Source: Plantago elongata
Taxonomy: Eukaryota; Streptophyta; Magnoliopsida; Lamiales; Plantaginaceae
Assembly: GCA_036897095.1 (NCBI GenBank)
Contig: JAYMSP010000027.1
Span: 1 to 64,000 of the forward strand
Direction of reading: 5' to 3'
DNA length: 64,000 bases
Positions 1 to 14,668 of this stretch are shown one piece after another (the first letter of the stretch is position 1; each line of letters starts with the position of its first letter). The notes beneath the pieces are model-generated. The model ran no database searches. It was not told the origin of the DNA and saw only the letters and a program-made list of their open reading frames with translations. The translations under genes were made by a program, and so were the position numbers.

Positions 1-483
1 CAAATGGCTTTGAAACATATTACAAATAAACCCAGAGTGAATTAATAATAGAAAATTGGAAATGCTGACATGGCATGACAACTCAATATTTGTGTGTGCT
101 CCGGCATGACATGGCAAGCCAACTCAGCATTTGCGTGTGTCTCCGGCTGTCTCAGAAATTCGGTGTTGACTTTTGGGTTTGTTTGTAATTAGTTTTAGAA
201 AACAGTTCATTTTTTGGAATGGTTTGTAATAAAAAGACAACGGAGGATTATGTGAGCTGAGGTCAAAAAGGAGGATTGGGTTTTGTAATTATTCCATTTA
301 TATATACATTTTTTTCTATAAGAATGTACATTTTTTCAATTTATATTGTTGAATACAACAATCTAATTTTGCCTCACCATACTCAACGGGCCAAATATGC
401 ACTATATTTAAAAAACAACACTTCAGATTTATACATAATTCCACCAAAATTAACCGAGCGTTAGTATTATATTTTTGACACTA

Positions 484-641
484 GCTCCCTCTAATTCTTC
501 ATCTTGTTTTCATCTGAAGAGTCAAAATGTGTATTTGTTTGAGAGTTATAAACTTATAAATTATAATTCCGTTTGATTCTTTCAGCTACCTCTAATTCTT
601 CATCTTGTTTTCATCAGAAGAGTCTAAATTTTGTGTTTGTT
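484..641. repeat. Direct duplication, about 45 bp
   Basis: Two copies of a block beginning near CTCTAATTCTTCATC lie at about 484-540 and 584-641. They differ at only a few positions and both run on into a GTGTTTGTTT-like tail. No function is apparent. Confidence 0.7.
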
Positions 642-1165
642 TAACCTAGTTTTTTTTTCAATCAATTAAATATTATTAATATAAATGCAAGTATAAGATA
701 TGCTCACGTAACAACATTACAAAAGAAAAAAATCATCCGAATGATAACATCCAAGCCAAAACTATAGATCTAAACTAAATTTTAAAGTGTTAGCCAAAAT
801 TACAAAAGGGAGACCATCAAAATTAGAAACAAGCCTCAACACCAGGTATATTGCAGGTAGCTAAATCAAGTATCTTTATCTTCACCACCCGAGATAAGTG
901 CACACCACCATGACTATGTAAATGTACATCTGCACAAACAAAAAACGACCTCAAGGTATTTATGGTTAAATTTCAACAGTTTAACCTCTCAAGTCCCCCA
1001 AGGTATTGAAAACTAAATCGTCATGGTCTAGTTACTTGGGTTGTAGTCATGAGATTCCTCAGAGCATATGAGATACTGCTCTTACCCATATAAAAGATAC
1101 AAGGGAAAGAAAAAAAAGAGAAAAAAAAGAAAAAAGATTGATGAATTTTCAAGTTGATATAATTT

Positions 1166-1320
1166 CGATTTGTTAAGAAATGATTATTATAATTTCACGT
1201 GGTCGGGATTTGTATATGGTATAGGATTTAAGTTGAAACATTCCGATTTGTTAAGAAATAAATATTATGATTTCACGTGGTCGGGATTTATGTATGGTGT
1301 ATAATCCAAGTTGAAACACT
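1166..1320. repeat. Tandem repeat, 78-bp unit, two copies
   Basis: Units at 1166-1243 and 1244-about 1320 both start CGATTTGTTAAGAAAT and both contain TTTCACGTGGTCGGGATTT. Each therefore carries a CACGTG G-box core, so the duplication doubles a potential bZIP/bHLH site, although no gene lies nearby. Confidence 0.75.
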
Positions 1321-1490
1321 TCGAAGAGTCGGGTATGGCTGAAACGAACCCATCTCTTTCAGAAAAATGTGACCCTTCCTTCAGTGGAAACCTCCTGTTG
1401 GAGTTGAGTGTGGATCGTGTATAACATACTGTATATTCAAAGGGTGGCAGGACAAAAGCTTCAATTTCTTGAATTTTCTGTTTATGTTTT

Positions 1491-1582
1491 CATCAAGACA
1501 TCAATCAGCATCCTAATTAATTAGTGCTTACATTTTCATCATGACATCAATCAGCATCCTAACTAATTAGTGCTTACATTTT
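1491..1582. repeat. Tandem repeat, 46-bp unit, two copies
   Basis: Two head-to-tail units at 1491-1536 and 1537-1582 share GACATCAATCAGCATCCTAA and differ at only about two positions, which indicates a recent local duplication in spacer DNA. Confidence 0.8.
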
Positions 1583-1655
1583 CACTTTCACATGATGGAC
1601 CTAAACAATGTATATGTTAGGATAATTTTGTCTCATGTACAATAGATTTATGCAC

Positions 1656-1971
1656 TGTCATTTTAAGTATATTAAAATAAGAGTAATCAATTTGGATATA
1701 TTATTTTAATCAATATCTAATTGAGGAACTTCGATCGATTTTTCGATTAAATTGATGACGTGACCGCCGGACACTTATCTCGTATTTAAATTTTAAATAA
1801 AAAAAATATGAGTCAAATACGAATCAAATATAAATTTGGAGGGAAAGTCGCACGTCCGACGGCCACATCATCAATTTAATCCGAAAATTGATGGGAGTCC
1901 CTCAATTGGACGGGTGGTTGCAGTAGTGTACCAAAATTGATATCTCTCACTTAAATATACTTAAAGTGGCA
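1656..1971. mobile_element. MITE with 40-bp inverted ends (family 1, copy 1)
   Basis: The ends form imperfect inverted repeats of about 40 bp. The left arm begins TGTCATTTTAAGTATATT and the complement of the right arm begins TGCCACTTTAAGTATATTT. Inner arms also pair: a GATTAAATTGATGACGTG-like segment on the left and its complement near 1860-1900. There is no coding capacity. A diverged partial relative lies at about 58571-58740. No clear target-site duplication was seen, so the superfamily is not assigned. Confidence 0.65.
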
Positions 1972-3156
1972 TTATTTTACTCTGGTGTACTTAAAATAAA
2001 TTTTTTTCGTATATCGTATGGAGTTATGGATAATAGTTTAAGTTGTGATGTAACGTATCATTCATATATACATATGTACTCCTTTATATATATATTATTT
2101 GCTCTTTATATCTTTTTTACATACCAGGAAACATTTTTATAACGTTTACCTCAATTTCACTATCTCAAATTTATTCCTTACAAATTAATTATACCTGAAT
2201 ATTTTTTAATTCGAACGAACTCGGTACTTTGAATTTTATGGGCTGTCACACTTTTGACTTTGCACAGCTATTGATGAAATTTTAATTATGTTTAAAATCT
2301 TTGGTATTGGGAATGGCATTTGAAAGATATGATCTCACATGATCACTGATCATCAGTAGTTGAGTATATAACCAACTATATCCATCATTAATCACAATTC
2401 ACAACAATAGTTCTCAAATTCTTCTTCGTGGCCTAGCTGGCCTGTATTTATACATGTTCCCTCACAGATTCGGAAGATTTAGAAATGACATTAATTCATA
2501 ATTCTCTCTTAATTAATTGATCCTGTGATATGCATGGTATAATTAATTACTACATATTTGCTCCAGATCACCAATAATCCTAACTTAATTCCTACTGTCT
2601 TTTGAAACTTTGCCTCTTCATAGTCAGTTCGTTCCACATCCAGCGTCCAGGTATTTTGGCTCTAAGTCGGTTTTTCTATTTTAATTAGTAAATAATTACC
2701 ATAGCACCCACTTCAAGAAATAATGCTTTAATTTTAAAAAGTGAACTAAATTAATGGAACATTTGAAAGATAATATTTTCGCTTGATTCGCTTGATAACG
2801 GAAGTAATTGTTAATGTCCCCTCGAGGACATTTTGGAAACCACCCAAACAAAGGAACAAGTAACAGAGTTAAACTTATAAGCCACGGTTTACCATATCAT
2901 TGGAGCGAACATTTTCCCATTCAAATTAAATATTTTATAAAAAAATTCAATTTCAATTGAAAAGACCACTCAAATTCTATCCCAACTAGTCCCTAAATCA
3001 CTTATAGTAACGACTAAAGGAGTGCACATTTTGTTATTACCTCCCACTAACATTGAATATCATTCGGAAGCGGCTCCGAAGCCCATCTCAAAGTCAGTTA
3101 AATCAGTTTTCGGCTTGATTAACATCAAGTCGGAAACACCACCCAAACCTGCTAGC
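1972..3156. other. Gene-free AT-rich spacer
   Basis: No coding region, RNA gene or well-defined repeat is supported. The region holds short palindromes such as GGCCTAGCTGGCC near 2430 but nothing that can be assigned to a gene. Confidence 0.5.
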
Positions 3157-3159
3157 TTA

Positions 3160-3612
3160 GACTCCCCCAACGGGACGCCATGGGCGCGGTGCCGTGACGC
3201 AAGGCGCGGCGTCATACCACGCGGCGTGCCACGCCGTCCTTTTCCTTTTTATTTTTTTTACTTTTTTATATTTTGTCCAATTTCAAATGCGAATAACTCG
3301 AAAAATATAAATATAGAAAATATATAAAAATTACCAACATCTTCGTTTCTTTCGAGATCTACGAATAGACCACTCTCAATATAAAAAAAATATATTTTTT
3401 AATTTTAAACCTTTATAAATTATAAAACGACTTAAAAAATACAATTTCATTAATTTGAACATCTAATCACTCTTATAATACGAATAATATGTAAATGAAA
3501 ATAAAAAAATTTAAAAAAATTTAAAAATTTCATGACGTGGCAACGACGACGCGTCACCACTGGAGAAAAACGTACGACGACGCGTCGTCGCGCGTCACCA
3601 TTGGAGATGGTC
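3160..3612. mobile_element. PIF/Harbinger-like MITE with TTA target duplication
   Basis: A 453-bp element flanked by the trinucleotide TTA on both sides (3157-3159 and 3613-3615). Its ends are imperfect inverted repeats: GACTCCCCCAACGGG on the left, and GACCATCTCCAATGG as the complement of the right end. Both ends continue into unusually GC-rich CGCG/GACGCG tracts that contrast with the AT-rich surroundings. Such ends and a 3-bp TTA duplication are typical of non-autonomous Harbinger elements. It has no transposase; the open frame across its left end is incidental. Confidence 0.7.
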
Positions 3613-3615
3613 TTA

Positions 3616-5170
3616 CATACTACCACATGTTCCAGTTCCAATATCATTTGTCGTTTGACTTTTTTTATTACGACCAACATCGTTCAACTTAATTTTAATT
3701 TAACTATATTTGATACATATAATGGATTTTTTTTGGATTTTCAAAAAATATATCTTCAAAATTTGACATGTAATATTTAATAATATGAATTTTTTTTACT
3801 ATTACCCCCTCCGTATCTTATCATCTTTTCGTATTTCATTTTAGTCTGTCTCAACTTCATCTTTCAATGTCTTAATTAGAAAAAATCTATCTCATATACT
3901 TTATACACTATCTCTTTTACTTTATAATTTATTTATCATACTTTATTTGTTCTGTTTTAATTCCTACTTATCACTGTATTTCCAAGTATTTTGTTAAATT
4001 TTTCTTAAATTATGTATCCTTTAGTAAAACTTTTAAACTAAAATCTTATATAACCTTGACTAATTTGCTTTTAACTATTACTTATATTTACTTCATTATA
4101 TATATAAGCACATCTAACCATTTGGTTTTATTATGATTAAGTGAAAAATTAGTTCAGAGTCTATAAATACTGTAAACGTATAGGTGATGAATCCGGGTTA
4201 TTAATTTAAAAAGGTGGAATACTCTTAACATACCATTTTCGAGGCAAGTAATCAACGTATTCTTATATACTAGTTGATTTATCTGTTTAATCTTGAATGT
4301 TATTTGTATACCGGATTGAAGATATCTGCTTTTATCACTTTCATTGATATATGTGTCATTATTTTGTAGAAATGGATTGAGATTATTAACCATATGCATG
4401 ATGAAATATAACATTAAATTTTCAGTACACATGCTTCAAGTTCTTAAGAATATGGAAGCTTACAATAATAATATTACCATAAATCGTTTACTACATTACA
4501 AGATTGGCTATAATTCTTGTAATATAATTATATAAATGCAAAAATAACAAATAAAATGCAGAAAATTATATGTAAGTTGATGCAAGTTCTTGTATTTTCT
4601 ATTATTAAAATAGATTTAACATGTATGCAGTACCAAATAGGCACAAAAGCACAAACGACACAATACAACAAAAGAGAAAGCCCATCTTGCGCTTTATATT
4701 ACAAGTAAATTAAACTTTGTATTTGTCTTTGTTTACTTTTTAACTGTCGTTTGAATATAAATTCATTCTATATAAGTCACATACTTATAATATAATTTAA
4801 TATATTAGGAAAAGTAAAATGGTCAGTCTTTTTCTTTTTCTTTTTCTTTGGTATGAAAAGAAGGTAAAAAGTGATAATAAGAATCAAATGAAAAACTTGT
4901 CCCGTGACATAGGAAGTAATGGACAATTATATTATGCTTTATAATAAATTATTAAATTTGAATATCTTTGTTATTATGTTCTCTTTCAATTATATTATAC
5001 TTTATAATAAAATTATTAAATTTGAATATCTTTGTTATTATTTTCTCTTTATTTTTACTAGTGAATGTCACAATAAATAAATTTTGACAAACACTCCTAC
5101 TATCTAGTGTAAGTGTTCTACCTCTAGTCTTTTTCTGCGTGAACATTACAGCTAGCAAGGTTCTTAATTA
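3616..5170. other. Gene-free spacer with a Stowaway-like end
   Basis: No gene is supported. At about 3808 a CCCCCTCCGTATC stretch resembles a Stowaway terminus, but no partner end was found, so only a fragment is inferred. A 63-65 bp AT-rich tandem duplication at 4928-5055 is listed separately. The remainder is low-complexity A/T. Confidence 0.5.
4928..5055. repeat. Tandem repeat, about 65-bp unit
   Basis: Two units, about 4928-4990 and 4993-5055, both contain TTATAATAAA followed by TTATTAAATTTGAATATC and end in a TTCTCTTT stretch. This is a simple local duplication in AT-rich DNA. Confidence 0.7.
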
Positions 5171-5177
5171 AGATAAT

Positions 5178-5272
5178 GGTTTTTTTTTTAAACGGTTAAA
5201 AAGTAACGAAACCCTGATCTTAGTTGAAGGTGAAGCGTATTACCTTTACCAACTAAACTGTGTTTCGTTGTC
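5178..5272 (-). mobile_element. Short tRNA-derived SINE (copy 1)
   Basis: Read on the minus strand, this about 95-bp unit has an A-box-like TTTAGTTGGTAAAGG, a B-box-like AGGGTTTCGTTAC and a terminal A-run (the T-run at 5180-5189 on the plus strand). A 7-bp direct repeat AGATAAT flanks it at 5171-5177 and 5273-5279, as expected for target-primed insertion. The same family recurs at 19244-19313, and a probable relic lies at 48775-48845. Confidence 0.7.
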
Positions 5273-5279
5273 AGATAAT

Positions 5280-6890
5280 AATAAATTAACCTTTTACATT
5301 AAGGAACCGAGGATGCTTAATGGGAGGATAGTTGATTCGTAACATCCTTTATATATTTGGTTGGTGACATTATTTGTATTTCGGATCTCCTAAACGTATC
5401 AAATCTGTGAAAATGATGTCGAAATCCACGAATTATGCTGCCAACTTCATTAAATTGGTGCGTGTTCATATCTTACTGTATGTTATAATCGTGCCAAACA
5501 CACCTGAAAAAAATCTAGTTCTTTGACTTGCCAACTAGATAGATAGATATAACTCGTTAGTTTATAGTCACATTATAATCACATATGATCACAATACGCG
5601 ATTCTTTTTTTTTTTCTTTCAAAGTCTCATGTATACAATACAATTTTTCGTCTGCTCCATTTGAAATTTCTCAACCCAAAATATATACTACCTCCGTTTC
5701 AAAATAAATATTCAGTATTCCTTTTATATCTATTCCACTACAAATGTAATATTTTTTATTTTAACAACATTTTAAATTCATTTACACTTTATGTGCGCTT
5801 GTCTCCCAATATTTTACACTGTATTTTCTATCATTACTGATAGTGACACGGTTTTCCTTTCTCTTTTTATCCAGAAAAGCCCGTTTAAATCGCTATAAAT
5901 AGCTGAATAACACAAACTATTCTTCAGAAATTCCAAAGGAACAAAATATGTCGCTGGCAACGAATTTACAGAAAAAACCAATAATAAATCAACCTCGTAA
6001 GATAAATTAAAGGATACCAACCAGAGTAAACAAATTACAACAAAATTAGTTCCCGACAAAATTTTGTTAGGAAATACATGACCATCTAACAAGGAAAATA
6101 AACATATTTTCAATAAAAAAACCCAATACAGAATTTGCATTAATCGGCTAAAACACAATTGCAAAACTTTCTACCCATTTTAAAATAACAAGCACTCAAT
6201 AGTCTTTTTTTGTCCAGAACAACAGAATGTCTCATTCTTCAAAGATGCAGATTCTTTCATCCCTCCATTATTGCTTGCTCACTTCAACATTGAAAACACA
6301 ATATTTGAGTCATGAACTTTGTCAAATTTACTTCAAATTACCGCATATACTTCTTAGAGGCTCATAACGTAATAAACTAACGGAACAAATTTGTGCAAAA
6401 TTATATTAGAAAAACCTATAAAAACTGGCATTTTTAGAAGCTCACAATTCTACATCCAATAATAAGAATAATAAGCGGGACAAAAGATCATAGTCACAGT
6501 GTTTGAACTTGTTTTTAGATTAGTACCCACTTTTGTTTCGTTATAGACTAATGATATGCAATTCAATGTTATCAAGCGCTGTGTGGGAAAAGTGGAAAAC
6601 GGAGTACACTATATAAATATGTTGCACATGTAGACAAAGCTAAGCATTTTATTATCCTAAAAAGCGTGGTGCTACTATGCGTAACATTTGAATTGTGGAA
6701 TCGTTTTTCATGATTCAATATGTAGCCTCACTGCCAAACCCTTGAATCTTCTCAGAAGGGAAACGAAACAAAATGTATACCAGTACGTACTATGATTTAT
6801 ATCCATCCCTGCGGCGTTTTATACCGATCAATCACAACTGTCTCCTGCGGCGTTTTAACCGATCAATCACAATTGCCTCATAGAAACCCT
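5280..6890. other. Gene-free spacer
   Basis: No gene is supported. A CTACCTCCGTTTC stretch near 5690 looks like one end of a Stowaway-type MITE without a visible partner. At 6807-6870 a TGCGGCGTTTTA...CCGATCAATCACAA segment occurs twice in tandem. The 116-codon open frame on the minus strand at 5814-6164 matches nothing I know and is AT-driven. Confidence 0.45.
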
Positions 6891-6896
6891 TTCGGG

Positions 6897-7093
6897 CCAT
6901 AATTTGTGAAAGTCCTGTAAAGATTCTACGTTATTGTATACTTATTGTACATTTTTACAATTTTATAAAAAAATGCGACGTATAATTATATTACAATAAT
7001 ATACAATTTGTGAAAATACACGAAACACACAAAAATTCACAATTTACATACAATACAATTAATATACAAATACAGGACTTTCACAAATTATGG
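6897..7093. mobile_element. MITE with 23-bp perfect inverted ends
   Basis: The termini are exact inverted repeats of 23 bp (6897-6919 and 7071-7093), beginning CCATAATTTGTGAAAG on the left. The 150-bp interior is AT-rich and noncoding. Identical arms imply a fairly young insertion. A reliable target duplication is not visible (only TTTCG versus TCTCG at the flanks), so the superfamily is left open. Confidence 0.75.
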
Positions 7094-7250
7094 ACTCTCG
7101 AGGCAAGTTTTTTACATAAACACTGATGGTCAACTTTATAGTATTCTTTCCCTCCGTCATAAATTTATCTATCCGTGAGTTCAAACGTTAATTTTTATTA
7201 AAAAGAGATGGTAATAAAATAAAAAATATAATCACGTTCAAAATAAATAA

Positions 7251-7314
7251 TTAAAATATAATCAGGTTCAAAATATAATCAGGTTTAAAATATAATCAGG
7301 TTTAAAATATTTTA
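7251..7314. repeat. 16-bp minisatellite, about four units
   Basis: Four successive units of the form AAAATATAATCAGGTT, with single-base variants (CAC, GTTC/GTTT), occupy this stretch. Confidence 0.75.
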
Positions 7315-7654
7315 ATCATATATAATAAATAATTTTATTTTTACGATGAAACAATAATTAAAATAGGAAAGAGATTTTAGATCAAGAATACCAGGTTCAA
7401 AGTCACTTCCATCCTCACCATTCTTCATGATCTATTCAATAATTTCTTCGTACCATTGTCACTATGATAGTTCAAGATGTTGACCATCTCTGATGCAAAT
7501 TAGAGATGTCACCAATCAATCCCTGAATATCTTAATTCAATCCACCAACTTCAAATTCTTTTCGAAATCAAAATGAAAACTTATTCGAAATTTATTATTT
7601 TATACATATGTGTATTTATACTATGAAAGTTTATACACGAACTAAAACATTTTA

Positions 7655-7902
7655 TATTCACTCCGTTCCAATTTAAAAGTTTTATATTCCATTTTAAACT
7701 GGCTCAAATTAGAAGTCTCATCCCTCAAATATAAAAATCATTCTCATACTTTATACATTATATTTCATACTTTATTCAATATTTCTTCTACTTTATTTAT
7801 TCATATTTATATTTTATTATTATCTTTCCTAGTTTATTATTTTTTTCTTAAAATTTATATTAGATTTCACAGAATTTTCAGTATGAGACGGATGAAATAG
7901 TA
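7655..7902. mobile_element. Stowaway-like MITE
   Basis: The left end reads CACTCCGTTCCAATTT, and the complement of the right end reads ATTTCATCCGTCTCATAC. The pairing is imperfect, with the ACTCCGT-like core typical of Stowaway elements and TA-rich flanks. The interior is AT-rich and noncoding. Boundaries are approximate. Confidence 0.5.
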
Positions 7903-8260
7903 AAAAAGACTCGGACTTGGTCCTAATTCTAAATTATACTACTATATGTCTTGTGATGTTTTGACTCTAGAGTAACATGTAGTTGTAAACAACCTAAACA
8001 CCGTGTTATGCCGATTAATTGTTGACTTATGTGTGTATCAAAAACCAACAATATAAACTACACATTAGGTCGCGTTCCACGAATATGCCTTGCTGATTGA
8101 CTGACAAATATATAAGGTAAATAAAAAATGAACTTCACTCCATACAAAAAATCGCATTTACAAAACATGCCAATATTCAAATAGTATTCTAACACGACCT
8201 ATTCATAATTTTAATTGATTTGAACATGTGACAGCCCAACAAGATTTGCTAGCTCTAATC
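7903..8260. other. Cyclase upstream region
   Basis: No gene or clear repeat. This is the distal promoter region of the oxidosqualene cyclase gene. Confidence 0.4.
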
Positions 8261-8261
8261 T

Positions 8262-8270
8262 CTATATATA
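8262..8270 (+). promoter_or_regulatory. TATA box of the oxidosqualene cyclase gene
   Basis: CTATATATA lies about 680 bp upstream of the start codon. The distance fits a leader interrupted by an intron: a CAG/GTAGGT donor at about 8449-8455 and a pyrimidine-containing stretch ending in an AG shortly before the ATG at 8946. The assignment is inferred from position and sequence only. Confidence 0.5.
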
Positions 8271-8945
8271 CAAGTCGTCTTCGGCTCTAATTATCAACTC
8301 AAATCCTCTCTTGCATTCTGGTACTTCTCCAACTTTCCAAGTCTTAAAAGGAGTTAAAGCACCACTGCAATTTTTACCTAAATCACTCATTTCTGTAACA
8401 ATATAAGAAACTCAACTACTCTTTCCCATTCACCATATTCATTAACTCAGGTAGGTATCTATCTAATCTGTATTTCTCAATATGCATGCCCTTCTGCTAC
8501 TCGTTTACTACTACAAGTGCATAATTCGTGTATCATGCGCAAGAATCACGAATCACAGAAGAGTTTCTCTTTTCTTTTTTTGGCATGGTAGTGCATGGCT
8601 CTGTCTTTCTGTTATTCTTTTTATCTCCATTAGTGCAAGTTTACTAACTACAGATTTCGTGTATCCGTAGAATCACATGTTATATATGATAACAGTACAT
8701 GCTTCAGATTGATCTACATGTAACATGCATTCACCTACAATTTGGCTTAAAACAGGGAAAGAAAGTTGTTAGGATTGGATGAGTGATTTATTCTGTTATT
8801 GATTAAAGCCAAAAACAAACACTCGCGATACTCTTATCACATTTTTGTGGATTCTGACATGTCCACGCATTAAGATCATCTTGTTTTAAGACTTCTAACC
8901 TGAACAGAAATTTACAGTTCTTTCGAACAGAAAACACCAACAAGC

Positions 8946-12967
<4,022 letters not shown>

Positions 12968-14490
12968 GAACAAATTCCAGTAAAGACTTAAAAGTAATAA
13001 ATATAATTTGTTGGTTCATTAATATACATAATTAAGTAAATGTCCTAGTTTCATGCTTACCTAAAGAGATAGTAGTAAATGTATAGTGTTATACTCTGGT
13101 ACAAGTGCATAAATAAGTTAGTTCAACAAGAAAATTGTCAAAAGCTGTTAAGTACATTATTGTACGTGTCCTTGTAAATAGAAGAATTTTTTGTATACTT
13201 TTATCTTGCTTACAAGAAGTTCTAGAATGACTATAAACTATCAAGAGTAGTTGGCCATATCATATGCGGAAGTTACTGAGCAAACATACATTCAGAGTGT
13301 CTGGTATATGACTAAAACCAAGCAAACCTGGTTAAAAACTCCTAACTTTTTCCTTAATTCAAGGTCAACTCTATACCAAACACTCAAAAATCATATCAAA
13401 ATGAAAAGAATATATCATCAGTTATAAACATTACAGAACAAAGAATGAACCTGGTTTCAGAATAAATTGCAATCAACCAAAAACATTAGAAACAGCTACA
13501 AGTTCAGTACCTTATAGTAATGTTTTATTTACTTTTCTATTGCTTTAAAGAATGAACCTGGTTTCAGCAGAAATTGCAATTAACCAGAAACAGCTAGCAA
13601 CTGATAGTCTGACACTGATCTTTGCTGTCTAATGGACCAATGTCCAACAATAAACAAGACGAAACTCATACAACCAAAAATTGTTAATGACTTGCCCATA
13701 ACACACATATCTGCATACAAGACCCAAGCCAAATAACTTCAACCAACTAAAGCTCAGAAAAACCAAATTAGCCGAAACAGAGCAAGTGTCAAGCAGTTAA
13801 ATTCCTTATCAATACTGGAAGGAAGGATCAGCATAAAGATTCATTATCAGTGCAGGGAGCAAAATGGCAGCTAAAAACAGAACAAATGTAGGGCAAAGTC
13901 TAGATTGTCATTCAATGCTAGAATGCAACCCAAATCGCCTTTTTCTTTAAACCCCATCAATCAAGATTTTGCTATACAAGAAGAGCTGTAGCAATACCCC
14001 AATGCAATAACTCAAGCAAGGGGCAATAACAGCTCACACTCTCCTTCCGTTTTTCCCAAACCACTTGTACATGTACATTACATATACACCTAGCTGCCAT
14101 TTTTGCTACCTGCTCAGACCTTTTACTATGTTACTACTACATCATCTCCCACTTCCAGTTTCATCAATACAAACATCACCAAAACAAAACATAAATGCTA
14201 ACCAAAACATAAATGCAAATAAATGCCAAACCATAATCAAACAAATTTAAATAAATCATATGCTTCAATATACAATATAAATGCAGAATTTCATGGAGAA
14301 TTAGCATAGTAGATAAAATTATTATCACTTCGCCTCTAGGGCTTTGTAAAGAAAGGCCTAGGGTTTTGAAATCCGGTTCGGATACTTTAATTTTATAATA
14401 ACCGGTCTAGAACAATTTCGCTTTACTCCGGTTCGAACCGGTGGACCAATTCGTACAGAGAACCAATCAGAATTCATCAATTTCGCTTTT
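12968..14490. other. Cyclase 3' region and F-box copy 1 upstream spacer
   Basis: No coding gene is supported. The first few hundred bases are probably the cyclase 3' UTR. A block starting AAAGAATGAACCTGGTTTCAG occurs twice, at about 13438-13500 and 13548-13600. Near 14380-14450 there is a CCGGTTCGAACCGG palindrome. The short open frames have no recognisable product. Confidence 0.45.
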
Positions 14491-14496
14491 GATTTT

Positions 14497-14542
14497 CCGC
14501 GAAGCAGAGGATAATTGCCCCTTCCCGCTACTATATATAATC
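14497..14542 (+). promoter_or_regulatory. Core promoter of F-box copy 1
   Basis: The CCGCGAAGCAGAGGATAATT block is followed by CTATATATAATCTCC, a TATA box at about 14531-14540, some 130 bp before the ATG at 14669. The same block recurs ahead of copy 2 (21723-21762), so it has been kept since the duplication. It also marks roughly where the duplicated block begins, because upstream of it the two loci no longer match. Confidence 0.6.
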
Positions 14543-14668
14543 TCCCCAAATTTCAAATCGAAAAATCTCAACTGATTCTTCGTTGTTTCACCTCGTCACA
14601 CATTTCACACACTCAAATCATCACATCACCTGAAAATTCAGCTCAATTCGAATCAACAAGCAGGAAGA

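Larger units (their letters stand above)
1..1655. other. Gene-free spacer with tandem duplications
   Basis: I see no gene here. The AT-rich stretch carries three small tandem duplications, listed separately (about 484-640, 1166-1320 and 1491-1582). Near the left edge, bases 22-36 and 173-190 form loose inverted arms and two GACATGGCA-containing units repeat, which suggests the eroded end of a DNA transposon. The short open frames show no recognisable protein. Confidence 0.5.

Noticed and set aside
3022-3327. 101-codon open frame
   Set aside because: It crosses the left boundary of a Harbinger-like MITE and has no protein-like conservation; GC-rich MITE ends create it by chance.
5178-5272. 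A tRNA gene
   Set aside because: A- and B-box-like segments exist, but no cloverleaf or anticodon arm can be drawn; a SINE explains the A-run and flanking repeat better.
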